A stretch of DNA of 21,094 nucleotides from CAZQLW01 sp964639875 (lineage in GTDB: Archaea > Nanobdellota > Nanobdellia > Woesearchaeales > GW2011-AR9), in assembly GCA_964639875.1 (NCBI GenBank), contig CAZXEM010000010.1, positions 1-21,094 on the forward strand, in the 5' to 3' direction. Below are positions 13,067 to 21,021 of this stretch, in pieces. Both the position numbers and the translations under genes were made by a program. Every line of letters begins with the position of its first letter. The first letter of the stretch is position 1. A model generated the notes under the pieces. It was not told the DNA's origin. It made no database searches and saw only the letters and a program-made list of their open reading frames with translations.

Positions 13067-15475
13067 TTAAACAACTTGACTAACACCATCATTTTTGTTA
13101 ATCCTAACAATATTTTCCACAAAACTTTCAATCTTAGTTTCATGCGAAACAATAATTATTTGTTTCAAACTTAATTTTTCTAAAACGTCCCTAACTTTAT
13201 CAAGTTGTTCAGAAGAAAAACCGTCAGTAGGTTCGTCCAAAATCAGAAGATCTTTAGTTTTAATTTCATGGACAACTTCGTTAATAACTTTGTTTAAAGC
13301 TAATCGGTAAGCTAAAGCAGCAGATGTTTTCTCCCCTCCAGAAAGATTGTTGAAAGAGATTTCATAACCGTTAAGTTCAATAATTGGGGTATAAGTATCA
13401 TCTATTCGAGAGATAACATTTTCGTCATCAATAAGGATAGAGAACCATTCTTGAAATAATTGATTAAAAAGATAATGAATATTTAACATCACCTGCTTTT
13501 CAATAGTGTAAGTTAATTTTAAGAAATGGGCATCTAACCAATGATGGAGCTCTTTCAACCTTAACATTTTACTTTTTTCTTTAACTAACTTATTAACAGT
13601 TTCACCCAATTCTAATTCCTGTTTAATAATCTCATTTTTCTGTGTCTCTAACTGAGCTTGTTTAACTGATAAGTTTTTTTCATTTTCAGTTAGATCAATA
13701 TAAAAATCTTTAACCAGATTAATTTTAGTAGTCAAATCTTCCATTCCTAACAGGCGAGATTTAACAGATTCTGACTGTTGCTTCAAATCATCAAATTGAG
13801 TTTTTGCCTGAACAATCTGTTGATTAATATCTTCATAACTTTTTTGCAAATGAACTTTTTTTGAAATCAAATTTAATGATTGTTGATACTCTTTCAAGTT
13901 AAAGTTAATTTCTTCAACTTTATTCTCATCATTAAACTTGTTAAGTTGTTGCATTAAAACATTATTTTCTTGGGCCCATGATTTTAATTGATCCTTATCC
14001 TTTTGAAGTTGTTCATTTTTTTCTTCCAACTGTTTAAGTTCTAAACTAGTTTTAAGCAACAGATTTTCTTTTTCCAATAACTGTTCAACTTTTTGTTGTA
14101 CCTCTCCTCTCTGAACCATAATGTCTGATTTTTTAGTGTTAAGATTAGAAAGAAGGTTCTCAGCTTGTTTAATTTTTTCATCTTCTTGAAATTGAATTTT
14201 TTGTTTATGTTCTTGAGAAACGTCCTGTAAACAAGTTGGACAATTTTTAAGACTAGTAAATGTAGATTTTAATTCTTGAGATTGAACCAGTAAAGTTTTA
14301 TTTTTAGTAACTAATTCTGAAGTTTTAAGAAGAAGTTCTTCCAATTGTAACCTATCTTGATTAATTTTATCTTTCTCTGCAATCTCAACAGTTAATTGCT
14401 GTTTAAACTGTTCTTTTTCCGCAATGGAAGATATTTCTTCATTAACAATAACTAATTGGTGTTGTTTCTCTTTAATCATTTCTTGTAGTTGACTGACTTT
14501 TTGTTGCAAACTTGTTTTTTCTGTTAAAATTTTAGTTTTTTCTTCTTCATACTTACTAATTAATGCTTGTAATTGTTCAACCGTTTGCCCTTCAGGAAGT
14601 GATAGTTCATCAATTTCTGTTTGTAATTGTTCTTTCTTCAAATTCAAAGAATCAAGTTGTTGAAATTTATCTTTACTTAAAACGGAGATGGTTTCACTCT
14701 TCTGTTTCAAATCAAGATACAGTTTTTGGTCTTGTTCTAAATTTAATAAGTCCTGTTTTTGTTGAACTATTTTTTCTTTCTGTTCAATTATTTTTGGAGA
14801 TAATTCAAATAATTCTTTTTCTAACCGTTCTTTTTCATTCCCAAACAAGGTTAATTTGTTCTTATAATCTTCCAAACTTTCAGTTCTTGTTCCCAAAATA
14901 GCAATGTTACGTCTCATTTGTTTAAGGGAAAGTTGAATATTATCTCGGATAATTTTGTACTTATCAATATTAAATATTTTTCTGAGAACATCTAGACGCA
15001 CATCAGGATTTTCTTGAAGAACAAATTTCATCTCTTCTTGCGGGGTATAAATAGTGTACCGGAAAATATAATTCTTACTTTTAGTAATAAACTCTTCTGG
15101 GTAACCTAACAAACTTACAATTTCAGCTTTCAATTCTACTGGAGTTAAATCTTTCTTCATCCCGTTAATTATTAAATGTCCAGCGATTTGTTTGATCGTG
15201 TTTCTTTCTTTTTTAAGTGATCTTTTAATAGTAACTTCTTTATCATTAACAGTAAAACTTAATTCTACGCTAGCTAGAGAACTACTTTTTCTTAGTAATG
15301 CTTCTGCTGGTAAATCTGTTCTGCTTGTTCCGAACAAAGCAAACTCTATCGCTAATAAAATTGTAGATTTACCAGTCCCAATATCTCCCGAGAGAAGAGT
15401 TGAACCAGAAGAAAAGTTTATTGTTTCATTTAAATAAGAACGAACATTGTCAAGTTTTAATTGTCGTAAAAGCAT
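13067..15475 (-). CDS. Rad50/SbcC-like SMC ATPase
   Basis: DNA-end-binding ATPase, about 800 aa. The Walker A loop GDIGTGKS is at residues 30-37, followed by the N-terminal lobe. Two long Gln/Leu/Glu/Lys coiled-coil arms (about 190-405 and 420-650) flank a zinc hook CPTC at 412-415. The C-terminal lobe has the signature LSGGEKTSAALAYRLALN (from 711) and Walker B LLILDEPTDG (from 743), then a His switch in VSHE. This order is that of Rad50, the partner of the Mre11 nuclease in double-strand-break repair. No mre11, herA or nurA gene is beside it. The frame opens with TTG at 15478, but ATG at 15475 is preferred: a TATA box sits 26 bases upstream and the message would be leaderless. An SbcC-like or other SMC-like protein cannot be excluded. 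Confidence 0.88.
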   Translation of the reverse strand: MLLRQLKLDNVRSYLNETINFSSGSTLLSGDIGTGKSTILLAIEFALFGTSRTDLPAEALLRKSSSLASVELSFTVNDKEVTIKRSLKKERNTIKQIAGHLIINGMKKDLTPVELKAEIVSLLGYPEEFITKSKNYIFRYTIYTPQEEMKFVLQENPDVRLDVLRKIFNIDKYKIIRDNIQLSLKQMRRNIAILGTRTESLEDYKNKLTLFGNEKERLEKELFELSPKIIEQKEKIVQQKQDLLNLEQDQKLYLDLKQKSETISVLSKDKFQQLDSLNLKKEQLQTEIDELSLPEGQTVEQLQALISKYEEEKTKILTEKTSLQQKVSQLQEMIKEKQHQLVIVNEEISSIAEKEQFKQQLTVEIAEKDKINQDRLQLEELLLKTSELVTKNKTLLVQSQELKSTFTSLKNCPTCLQDVSQEHKQKIQFQEDEKIKQAENLLSNLNTKKSDIMVQRGEVQQKVEQLLEKENLLLKTSLELKQLEEKNEQLQKDKDQLKSWAQENNVLMQQLNKFNDENKVEEINFNLKEYQQSLNLISKKVHLQKSYEDINQQIVQAKTQFDDLKQQSESVKSRLLGMEDLTTKINLVKDFYIDLTENEKNLSVKQAQLETQKNEIIKQELELGETVNKLVKEKSKMLRLKELHHWLDAHFLKLTYTIEKQVMLNIHYLFNQLFQEWFSILIDDENVISRIDDTYTPIIELNGYEISFNNLSGGEKTSAALAYRLALNKVINEVVHEIKTKDLLILDEPTDGFSSEQLDKVRDVLEKLSLKQIIIVSHETKIESFVENIVRINKNDGVSQVV

Positions 15476-15497
15476 CAAAGATATGGAGAAGAAATGC

Positions 15498-15505
15498 TTT
15501 ATATA
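15498..15505 (-). promoter_or_regulatory. TATA box of the Rad50-like gene
   Basis: TATATAAA on the minus strand, centred about 26 bases before the ATG at 15475, which fits leaderless initiation. Confidence 0.6.
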
Positions 15506-15516
15506 GATTATTGTAG

Positions 15517-15546
15517 TGAAGAGTAATGAAAAGTAATGAAGAGTAA
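15517..15546. repeat. three tandem 10-bp repeats TGAARAGTAA
   Basis: TGAAGAGTAA, TGAAAAGTAA and TGAAGAGTAA follow one another with no gap. Ten bases is close to one helical turn, so the copies face the same side of the DNA. They lie just upstream of the Rad50-like gene's TATA box, where a regulator could bind. Confidence 0.6.
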
Positions 15547-15567
15547 CAAATACAAAAAATTGTTACT
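15542..15567. promoter_or_regulatory. 8-bp inverted repeat AGTAACAA / TTGTTACT
   Basis: Perfect arms at 15542-15549 and 15560-15567 with a 10-base spacer, overlapping the third tandem repeat. The GTTAC core recurs at 15598-15602 and, inverted, at 15626-15630. This operator-like arrangement lies between two divergent genes. Confidence 0.45.
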
Positions 15568-15613
15568 AAAAATGTAATCAACTACTGAAACATATCTGTT
15601 ACAGGAAAATAAC

Positions 15614-15627
15614 ACTTATTAATAAGT
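15614..15627. repeat. 14-bp perfect palindrome ACTTATTAATAAGT
   Basis: Self-complementary over 14 bases, 52 bases before the start of the tandem thymidine-kinase gene. It joins the fourth GTTAC-type site. A possible operator or part of that gene's promoter. Confidence 0.4.
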
Positions 15628-15678
15628 AACATTTTGTAATTTTAGATAGATGATTAAAAAAGGGGTGATTTTTTTACT

Positions 15679-16902
15679 ATGTCTCTAAAAGCTAAACCAT
15701 TCAAACAAGGAAGTTTAACTGTTATTTCTGGCCCCGTAGGTTCTGAAAAAACTGAAGAATTAGAATCTTTTCTTGACGCTTCTGTGGATAGTGGCTATAA
15801 AACTGATACAAACATTCTCGTTTTCAGACATCCTGATGATGAAAAGAATCCTGAACAGATTGGTAAACATAAAACAATCATTACAGAAAATGTTAATGAA
15901 ATTTATAATAAAATCATCTCAGAGACAAGTACAATAATTATTGCTGGTGCGCCCCATTATCAAGATTCAAGAATAATTGATTTAACTGACGCTATGGTTA
16001 GAAGTAACAGAAATGTGATCATCTCTGGATTGAACCTTGATTCTCAAGGCCAACCATACAAAAAAATGCCAGACTTTATGGCCCTTGCAGACAGAGTGAT
16101 TCTTGCCAAAGCGATCTGTTCTTACCACAACTGTTTAAATTTTGAAGCTAACAGAAGTAAAAAAAATGAAGATCAGTATGATCCGGTTTGCACCCACCAT
16201 TATCATCATGATTGCCCACCAATATCACGGCAATTAGCCGGTTCATTAGAATGTTTTGTGGGACCAATGTTTGGTGGTAAATCTAAGAAATGGAAACGAG
16301 AATTAAGTAAGTTAGATCACAAAGGGATAGATTACGTGGTGTTTAAATGGATTGGTGATGATCGTTATGGAGAGGATGGTAAAGAAAAGAAAAAGGTATT
16401 TGATGAAGGTAACGTAACATTACACAACGGAGAAAAAGTATCTTCAGTAATGGTAGATACTGCTGCTGACATTGGAGAATATTTAAGTGCCCACCCACAT
16501 ATCAAAAACAGTTTACTTGATGAACTACAATTTCTTCAAGGGATTTATGATTTAATATTTGAATACCAACCTCAAGGGCACAAATTTTGGGGCACAGGTT
16601 TACCACGAGGATTTAACAGGGGGAAATTTGGTGATGTTTCAAAATTAATGTGTCTTGCTAACCGAGTTCATATGAATCACGCTTTATGTGTTAAATGTGG
16701 TGATCCAGCAACTGAAAATCAAAGAATGAAAGAAATTTCTGGAAATGTTTATGAAGCAGAAGATGGTGACCCGTTAGTTATGCCCGGCGGTGCAAAAAAA
16801 AGAGGAGACAAATTTTTCTATCAAGCCAGATGTTTAGACCATTGGGTTTTGCGTGGAGAACCAGAATCAGAGTTTAAACTTGACAAATTTTCTTGGGATT
16901 AG
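15679..16902 (+). CDS. tandem thymidine kinase-like protein, first domain degenerate
   Basis: Thymidine kinase (TK1/Tdk type) phosphorylates thymidine with ATP in dTTP salvage; the usual protein is about 190 aa and tetrameric. This one has 407 aa and two copies. Residues 10-185 are a TK-like domain with an altered P-loop (GPVGSEKT, 18-25) and with the catalytic DE-Q segment replaced by AGAPHY (89-94). It keeps GLNLDSQGQPYKKMP and a Cys/His cluster (147-179). Residues 188-400 are a more complete TK: P-loop GPMFGGKS (195-202), DELQF (281-285) with the catalytic Glu, GLPRGFNRGKFGD, and zinc ligands Cys337, Cys340, Cys385 and His388. GGGGTGAT precedes the ATG as ribosome site. Probably only the second half is catalytic. 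Exact substrate uncertain. Confidence 0.85.
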   Translation: MSLKAKPFKQGSLTVISGPVGSEKTEELESFLDASVDSGYKTDTNILVFRHPDDEKNPEQIGKHKTIITENVNEIYNKIISETSTIIIAGAPHYQDSRIIDLTDAMVRSNRNVIISGLNLDSQGQPYKKMPDFMALADRVILAKAICSYHNCLNFEANRSKKNEDQYDPVCTHHYHHDCPPISRQLAGSLECFVGPMFGGKSKKWKRELSKLDHKGIDYVVFKWIGDDRYGEDGKEKKKVFDEGNVTLHNGEKVSSVMVDTAADIGEYLSAHPHIKNSLLDELQFLQGIYDLIFEYQPQGHKFWGTGLPRGFNRGKFGDVSKLMCLANRVHMNHALCVKCGDPATENQRMKEISGNVYEAEDGDPLVMPGGAKKRGDKFFYQARCLDHWVLRGEPESEFKLDKFSWD

Positions 16903-16931
16903 AATAAAAATTAAAAAAAAAAGAAAAAAAC
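16903..16931 (-). terminator. T-rich tract after the 192-aa gene
   Basis: On the minus strand the 29 bases between the two convergent stops are almost all T, with runs of T7 and T10. This is an archaeal oligo-T terminator for the 192-aa gene. Confidence 0.5.
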
Positions 16932-17510
16932 TTAAGCAGATAATTTCTTTAATTTATTAATGAATGGTTTTAATTGTTTTTCCAAAACTGCTGCGAATGG
17001 CACTAATCCGAATTGACCCGCACCTTTAGCAATTGTTGTATTAATTTCAGCAATTAACTTTTTAATTAATGCCTGGACTGACGCTAGACGGTCTGGATCT
17101 TTTTTCAGCAATCCTAATTGTAACTTCAAATTAAGGAAATCACTTTTCAACTCCCCCACATAAAATGAAGTTTCTCTAATTAACACCGCTTCGTTAGGCC
17201 TAATTAAACGTATTATGTTTCCAAGATCAGTTTTAAGATTATCGGGTAAAATTTCTTCAAGATCTTTCAAGCCAGATTTAACTTTTGGATAATAACGGTT
17301 AATTCCTCTCCGTTGAGAATTAGTTGCATACCTTAACTGGTAATGTATTTTTTTGTACAAATTATCAGCAGTTTTAGAATCTGTTGTTGCCAACATTTTC
17401 TTTAATAAAATGACAGATTCATCAAGATAACTATACATTGAACCGCACCATTTTATTGTTTTTGATAAATTATCAGAAACTCTTTCAACATCTTTTAATC
17501 CTTTTACCAT
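16932..17510 (-). CDS. helical protein of unknown function, 192 aa
   Basis: Almost entirely alpha-helical by composition, basic, with Leu/Lys heptad-like stretches (ESVILLKKML, DFLNLKLQLGLLKK, FINKLKKLSA). A single Gly-rich turn, AKGAGQFGLVPF, occurs around residue 161. No Cys pairs, signal peptide or known domain. GAGGTG lies 9 bases before the ATG. A TATA box identical in its surroundings to that of the Lrp-like gene lies 46 bases upstream, so it has its own promoter even though it follows cobO by only 56 bases in the same direction. Function unknown. Confidence 0.7.
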   Translation of the reverse strand: MVKGLKDVERVSDNLSKTIKWCGSMYSYLDESVILLKKMLATTDSKTADNLYKKIHYQLRYATNSQRRGINRYYPKVKSGLKDLEEILPDNLKTDLGNIIRLIRPNEAVLIRETSFYVGELKSDFLNLKLQLGLLKKDPDRLASVQALIKKLIAEINTTIAKGAGQFGLVPFAAVLEKQLKPFINKLKKLSA

Positions 17511-17552
17511 TTTTAATCAACACCTCGTTTTTATTTAATAAACCGAGGTAAG

Positions 17553-17560
17553 TATATAAA
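17553..17560 (-). promoter_or_regulatory. TATA box of the 192-aa gene
   Basis: TTTATATA on the minus strand, about 46 bases before the ATG, giving a leader of about 20 bases with GAGGTG. The surrounding 18 bases (17549-17566) are identical to 3665-3682 before the Lrp-like gene. Confidence 0.6.
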
Positions 17561-17566
17561 TTTTGT

Positions 17567-18196
17567 CTAATACTCAACGCCCCTTCTTGCTTGGACACCA
17601 TTATCATAATAATGTTTATACACTCGCATCTCAGTAACAAGGTCAGCAGCAATCATAATTTCTTCTGGTGCACCTCTACCTGTTAAAACAAGTTCCATCT
17701 GTTCGGGCTTATTCTGAATCAGGTTTAATAACTCTTCTTTTTCAACAAAACCTAAATTTGCAGCAGTGTTAACTTCATCAAGAATAACTAAATCATACTT
17801 ACCACTAGAAACAACTTCTTGTGCTTTAAAAAAAGCTTCATTAACATAATCTTTTTGAATATCATCGTTCAGAAAACAGTAACGACAAGAACCACAATCA
17901 ATATCTTCACGGACAAAATCAAAAAGAGTTTTATTACGACTACCTTTAGGACTAAACCCATCAATTTTAAGTTGTTTCTGTTGTTTAATACAAGGCCTCC
18001 CAAATTGAGCAATTTCAATTTTTGGAAGATAATTTTTGGAAGCAATGTACTCGCCAGTATACGCACCACCTTTCATAAACTGAACAATAAAAACTTTGAA
18101 CCCTTGACCAATTGCTCGTAAAGCTAAACCTAAAGCGGCAGTAGTTTTACCTTTACCATTACCAGTGTAAACATGGACTTGACCTCGTTTTACCAT
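17567..18196 (-). CDS. cobO: corrinoid (cob(I)alamin) adenosyltransferase, CobO/BtuR type
   Basis: Transfers the adenosyl group of ATP to cob(I)alamin, making adenosylcobalamin, the cofactor of the reductase encoded just upstream. At 209 aa it has normal length. The P-loop TGNGKGKT is at residues 11-18, the Walker B-like VILDEVN at about 157-163, the LTGRG motif near 192-196, and the C-terminal RRGVEY typical of the family. It carries an insertion with a Cys cluster, CGSCRYC (residues 101-107), plus Cys69, possibly a metal site, which is not part of the classic enzyme. It lies 48 bases after nrdJ, same strand, and is probably in the same operon; no strong ribosome site is seen, so it may also start from a weak promoter in the gap. 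No other B12 gene is in view. Confidence 0.92.
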   Translation of the reverse strand: MVKRGQVHVYTGNGKGKTTAALGLALRAIGQGFKVFIVQFMKGGAYTGEYIASKNYLPKIEIAQFGRPCIKQQKQLKIDGFSPKGSRNKTLFDFVREDIDCGSCRYCFLNDDIQKDYVNEAFFKAQEVVSSGKYDLVILDEVNTAANLGFVEKEELLNLIQNKPEQMELVLTGRGAPEEIMIAADLVTEMRVYKHYYDNGVQARRGVEY

Positions 18197-18244
18197 TTTA
18201 AAAAAGTTTAAGTTGAAATTTAAAAATAAAAAATTATAAAAAAA

Positions 18245-20497
18245 TTATAAATGACAAGTTGAACAACCACCAGCAAATTCAGCATCAACAGATAACAGAT
18301 CATCTTTTTCATCATCATTAATGATGATGTTATTAGGGCCAGATGGATCAACAAATTCTGAAGGTCCTGATGGAGGAGGTAGATGAGGAAGACCCATTGT
18401 TTCTGGCTCTTTTGGTTGCTCTGATATCTCTGGTTCTTTTGATTCTGGAAGAATCGGTTTTGATACTTCAACAGGTTTATCTTCACGTTTAATGTTTAAC
18501 ACCTGAACATCTCTACTACCGTCACGATAAATAGTAATTCCTTTACAACCTAATTCGTGAGAAAGTAAAAATACTTGAGAAACATCTTCAACAGTTGCTG
18601 AATAAGAAAAATTCACCGTTTTACTTACCGCATTATCAACATGTTTCTGGAAAGCTGCTTGCATTCTTACATGATCTCCGGGATTAAGGTCCATCGCAGT
18701 AACAAAAATTTTCTTAATAGTTTCAGGAATTTCTTCAACATCCTGGATACTTCCTTTACGCGCAATCTTTTTCATCAATTCGGGCGTGTAAAAACCTTCT
18801 TCACGAGCAACTTCTTCAAATAACGGATTAACTTCCAACAATTCAAACTGAGGAGTTTTCCTTAAGTAAGAAATTGCAAAAAGTGGTTCAATACCTGAAG
18901 AACAATTACCAATGATAGAAATACTTCCAGTAGGAGCAATCGTTGTTCGAGTAGCATTCCTAACCCGATTATTTTCATTATTATCATTGTAAACACTACT
19001 TTCAAAGTTAGGGAACACGCCTTTCTTCTTAGCCCACATTAAAGAAGTCAGTTTTGCTTCATGATTAATAAAATGCATAATCTTTTCTGCTAATTGAAAA
19101 GCAGGTTCAGAATTGTAAGGCATTCTTAACTTGATTAACATGTCTGCAAATCCCATTACTCCTAACCCGATTTTTCTATTAGCCCTAACCATTTTGGCAA
19201 TCTTTTCAATTGGAAACTTGCTCATGTCAATAACATTATCAAGGAAATGGACAGCAGTATGAATTGTCTGCCTTAACTTTTCCCAATTAACATTATTATT
19301 AGTTACGTGGTTAGCTAAATTGATTGAACCAAGATTACAAGATTCGTACGGTAACAAAGGTTGTTCACCACAAGGGTTAGTTGATTCTACTTCTCCTAAA
19401 GAAGGAGTAGGATTACTTCGTAACCAATTCATCCGATCAATATAAATCACTCCTGGTTCACCATTTTTCCAAGCCATGGTACAAATCAAATCAAAAACTC
19501 GTTTAGCGTTAAGTTGGCCAATAACTTCTTTATTTGCAGGATTAATCAAATCGTAATTACTATTAGTTTTTACAGCTTCCATAAAATTTTCAGTTATTCC
19601 TACAGAAATATTAAAATTAGTAATTTGATTATCTTTTTCTTTACAAGTAATAAAGTCAAGGATATCTGGATGATCAACTCTCAATACGCCCATGTTAGCG
19701 CCCCTTCTTTTACCACCCTGTTTGATGACATTAGTAGCAGAATCAAAAACTCGCATGAACGAAATTGGTCCAGAAGCTACCCCACCGGTAGTACCTACTG
19801 GTGCTCCTTTCTGTCTTAACCGAGAAAATGAAAAACCTGTCCCGCCACCAGACTTATGAATTAAAGCAGCATTTTTTATTGACTCAAAGATACATTCCAT
19901 AGAATCTTCTACTGGAAGAACAAAACAAGCAGATAATTGTTGAATTTCTGTACCCGCATTCATCAAAGTTGGTGAATTAGGGATGAAATCTTTAGCTAAC
20001 ATAATTTGTAAAAAGTCTGCCTTAGCAAGTTCAACATCAAGCCCGTACGGTTGATCAGCCAAAGCAACATTTTCTGCTACCCTTTCAAATAACTGTTTAG
20101 GCGATTCTAAAGGTACGCCTTCTTTATCTTTAATTAAATAACGACCCTCAAGAACTTTAAGGGCATTAAGGCCAAGTTTACAATCGTCTTTTACTCCAAT
20201 AAGTGATTCAGCTTCACGAATTTCTTTACGTTTCTGTCGATAAAGGATAAACGTTTTAGCTGTTTTAACGTGCCCTTCTTCAATCAAAACTTTTTCAACT
20301 ACATCCTGAATATTTTCCACATCAGGAATTTCAAGATTCATAACTTCTAAATAATCCATAGCCCGATCTGAAAGTTGTCTAGCCATGGTCAAATTTTCAC
20401 CGCCAACTGATTGTGCAGCTTTAAAAATAACTTCAGTAATTTTATCCTGGTTAAAATCTACTACTCTTCCGTCCCTTTTCTTAATTTGTTTAATCAT
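18245..20497 (-). CDS. nrdJ: adenosylcobalamin-dependent ribonucleotide reductase (class II)
   Basis: Reduces ribonucleotides to deoxyribonucleotides. 750 aa. Residues 1-90 are an ATP-cone that senses ATP/dATP. The catalytic core has the redox pair Cys191 (LSACF) and Cys387, and the NPCGE motif at 374-378 with the radical Cys376 and catalytic Asn374 and Glu378. SGGGTGFSFSRLR at about 216-228 and ATRTTIAPTGSIS at 515-527 are typical substrate-loop motifs. Residues 670-735 are a Pro/Glu-rich flexible linker to a terminal CSTC (745-748), the swinging pair that re-reduces the active site. No intein is seen. GAGG lies 9 bases before the ATG, 32 bases after nrdR. No small subunit or activase gene is nearby, consistent with class II. 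Confidence 0.95.
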   Translation of the reverse strand: MIKQIKKRDGRVVDFNQDKITEVIFKAAQSVGGENLTMARQLSDRAMDYLEVMNLEIPDVENIQDVVEKVLIEEGHVKTAKTFILYRQKRKEIREAESLIGVKDDCKLGLNALKVLEGRYLIKDKEGVPLESPKQLFERVAENVALADQPYGLDVELAKADFLQIMLAKDFIPNSPTLMNAGTEIQQLSACFVLPVEDSMECIFESIKNAALIHKSGGGTGFSFSRLRQKGAPVGTTGGVASGPISFMRVFDSATNVIKQGGKRRGANMGVLRVDHPDILDFITCKEKDNQITNFNISVGITENFMEAVKTNSNYDLINPANKEVIGQLNAKRVFDLICTMAWKNGEPGVIYIDRMNWLRSNPTPSLGEVESTNPCGEQPLLPYESCNLGSINLANHVTNNNVNWEKLRQTIHTAVHFLDNVIDMSKFPIEKIAKMVRANRKIGLGVMGFADMLIKLRMPYNSEPAFQLAEKIMHFINHEAKLTSLMWAKKKGVFPNFESSVYNDNNENNRVRNATRTTIAPTGSISIIGNCSSGIEPLFAISYLRKTPQFELLEVNPLFEEVAREEGFYTPELMKKIARKGSIQDVEEIPETIKKIFVTAMDLNPGDHVRMQAAFQKHVDNAVSKTVNFSYSATVEDVSQVFLLSHELGCKGITIYRDGSRDVQVLNIKREDKPVEVSKPILPESKEPEISEQPKEPETMGLPHLPPPSGPSEFVDPSGPNNIIINDDEKDDLLSVDAEFAGGCSTCHL

Positions 20498-20529
20498 TTT
20501 TATTTACCTCATTAAATTTATTATTTTAA

Positions 20530-20970
20530 TCATTTTTTTATGATCGTATTCAATTCTTTTTTCAACATTTTTGGATCGTCCATTTCTTTGTGAATAGAAG
20601 CAAAACGTAAATAAACCATTTTATCATATTTTTTTAGTTCTTGCAATACTGTTTTTCCAATTTCACTAGTGTTTAATGGGTTACTCCTTTTGTTCAAGAT
20701 TTTCATTTCAATTTTTCTGGTTAAATTTGTAAGAATTTCTGGTTCGATTTTCCCACACGCTTTAACCACACTCTGTTCAACTTTACTTAAATCAAATTCT
20801 TGTTCTTTACCATCCCTTTTGATAACTTTAAAATGAATTCTTGCAGTTTCATAAGTAGTGAACCGGTTAGTACACCTTAAACATTCACGCCTTCTTCTAA
20901 TTGAATCATTAAGTAGTCTAGATTCTAAAACTTTCGTATCTGTTTTTGAACAAAATGGACAATACATCAT
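20530..20970 (-). CDS. nrdR: NrdR-type transcriptional repressor of ribonucleotide reductase
   Basis: 146 aa, the normal length. The N-terminal zinc ribbon has CPFC (4-7) and CLRC (30-33), with the family signature DTKVLESRL and RRRREC...RFTTYE between and after. Residues 47-137 are an ATP-cone, which senses ATP/dATP and controls DNA binding. In bacteria NrdR represses ribonucleotide reductase genes at paired 16-base NrdR boxes; two such sites are visible upstream of this gene. AGGTGA is placed 2 bases before the first ATG (20970) and 5 before the second (20967), so the second may be the true start. It heads the nrdR-nrdJ-cobO series. NrdR is common in bacteria and found in few archaea, so this is a notable occurrence. 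Confidence 0.95.
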   Translation of the reverse strand: MMYCPFCSKTDTKVLESRLLNDSIRRRRECLRCTNRFTTYETARIHFKVIKRDGKEQEFDLSKVEQSVVKACGKIEPEILTNLTRKIEMKILNKRSNPLNTSEIGKTVLQELKKYDKMVYLRFASIHKEMDDPKMLKKELNTIIKK

Positions 20971-20991
20971 TTCACCTGTTTTATGAATAAC

Positions 20992-21007
20992 ACGCTAGAT
21001 ATAGCGT
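20992..21007. promoter_or_regulatory. NrdR box 1
   Basis: ACGCTAGATATAGCGT, a palindrome broken only at one pair, agrees with the bacterial NrdR-box consensus (acaCwAtATaTwGtgt) at 13 of 16 positions by my count. It lies 22 bases before the nrdR ATG, about where transcription should start, so bound NrdR would block it. Confidence 0.6.
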
Positions 21008-21021
21008 TTGTTAATTTTTAT

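Noticed and set aside
17523..17550. Inverted repeat ACCTCG...CGAGGT that could hide the ribosome site of the 192-aa gene
   Set aside because: Judged from the TATA box, the distal arm lies upstream of the transcription start, so the hairpin would not form in the message; at most a DNA operator.
18245..20497. Intein or frameshift in nrdJ
   Set aside because: The reading is continuous with all catalytic motifs at normal spacing; the extra length is a Pro/Glu-rich linker before the C-terminal CSTC.
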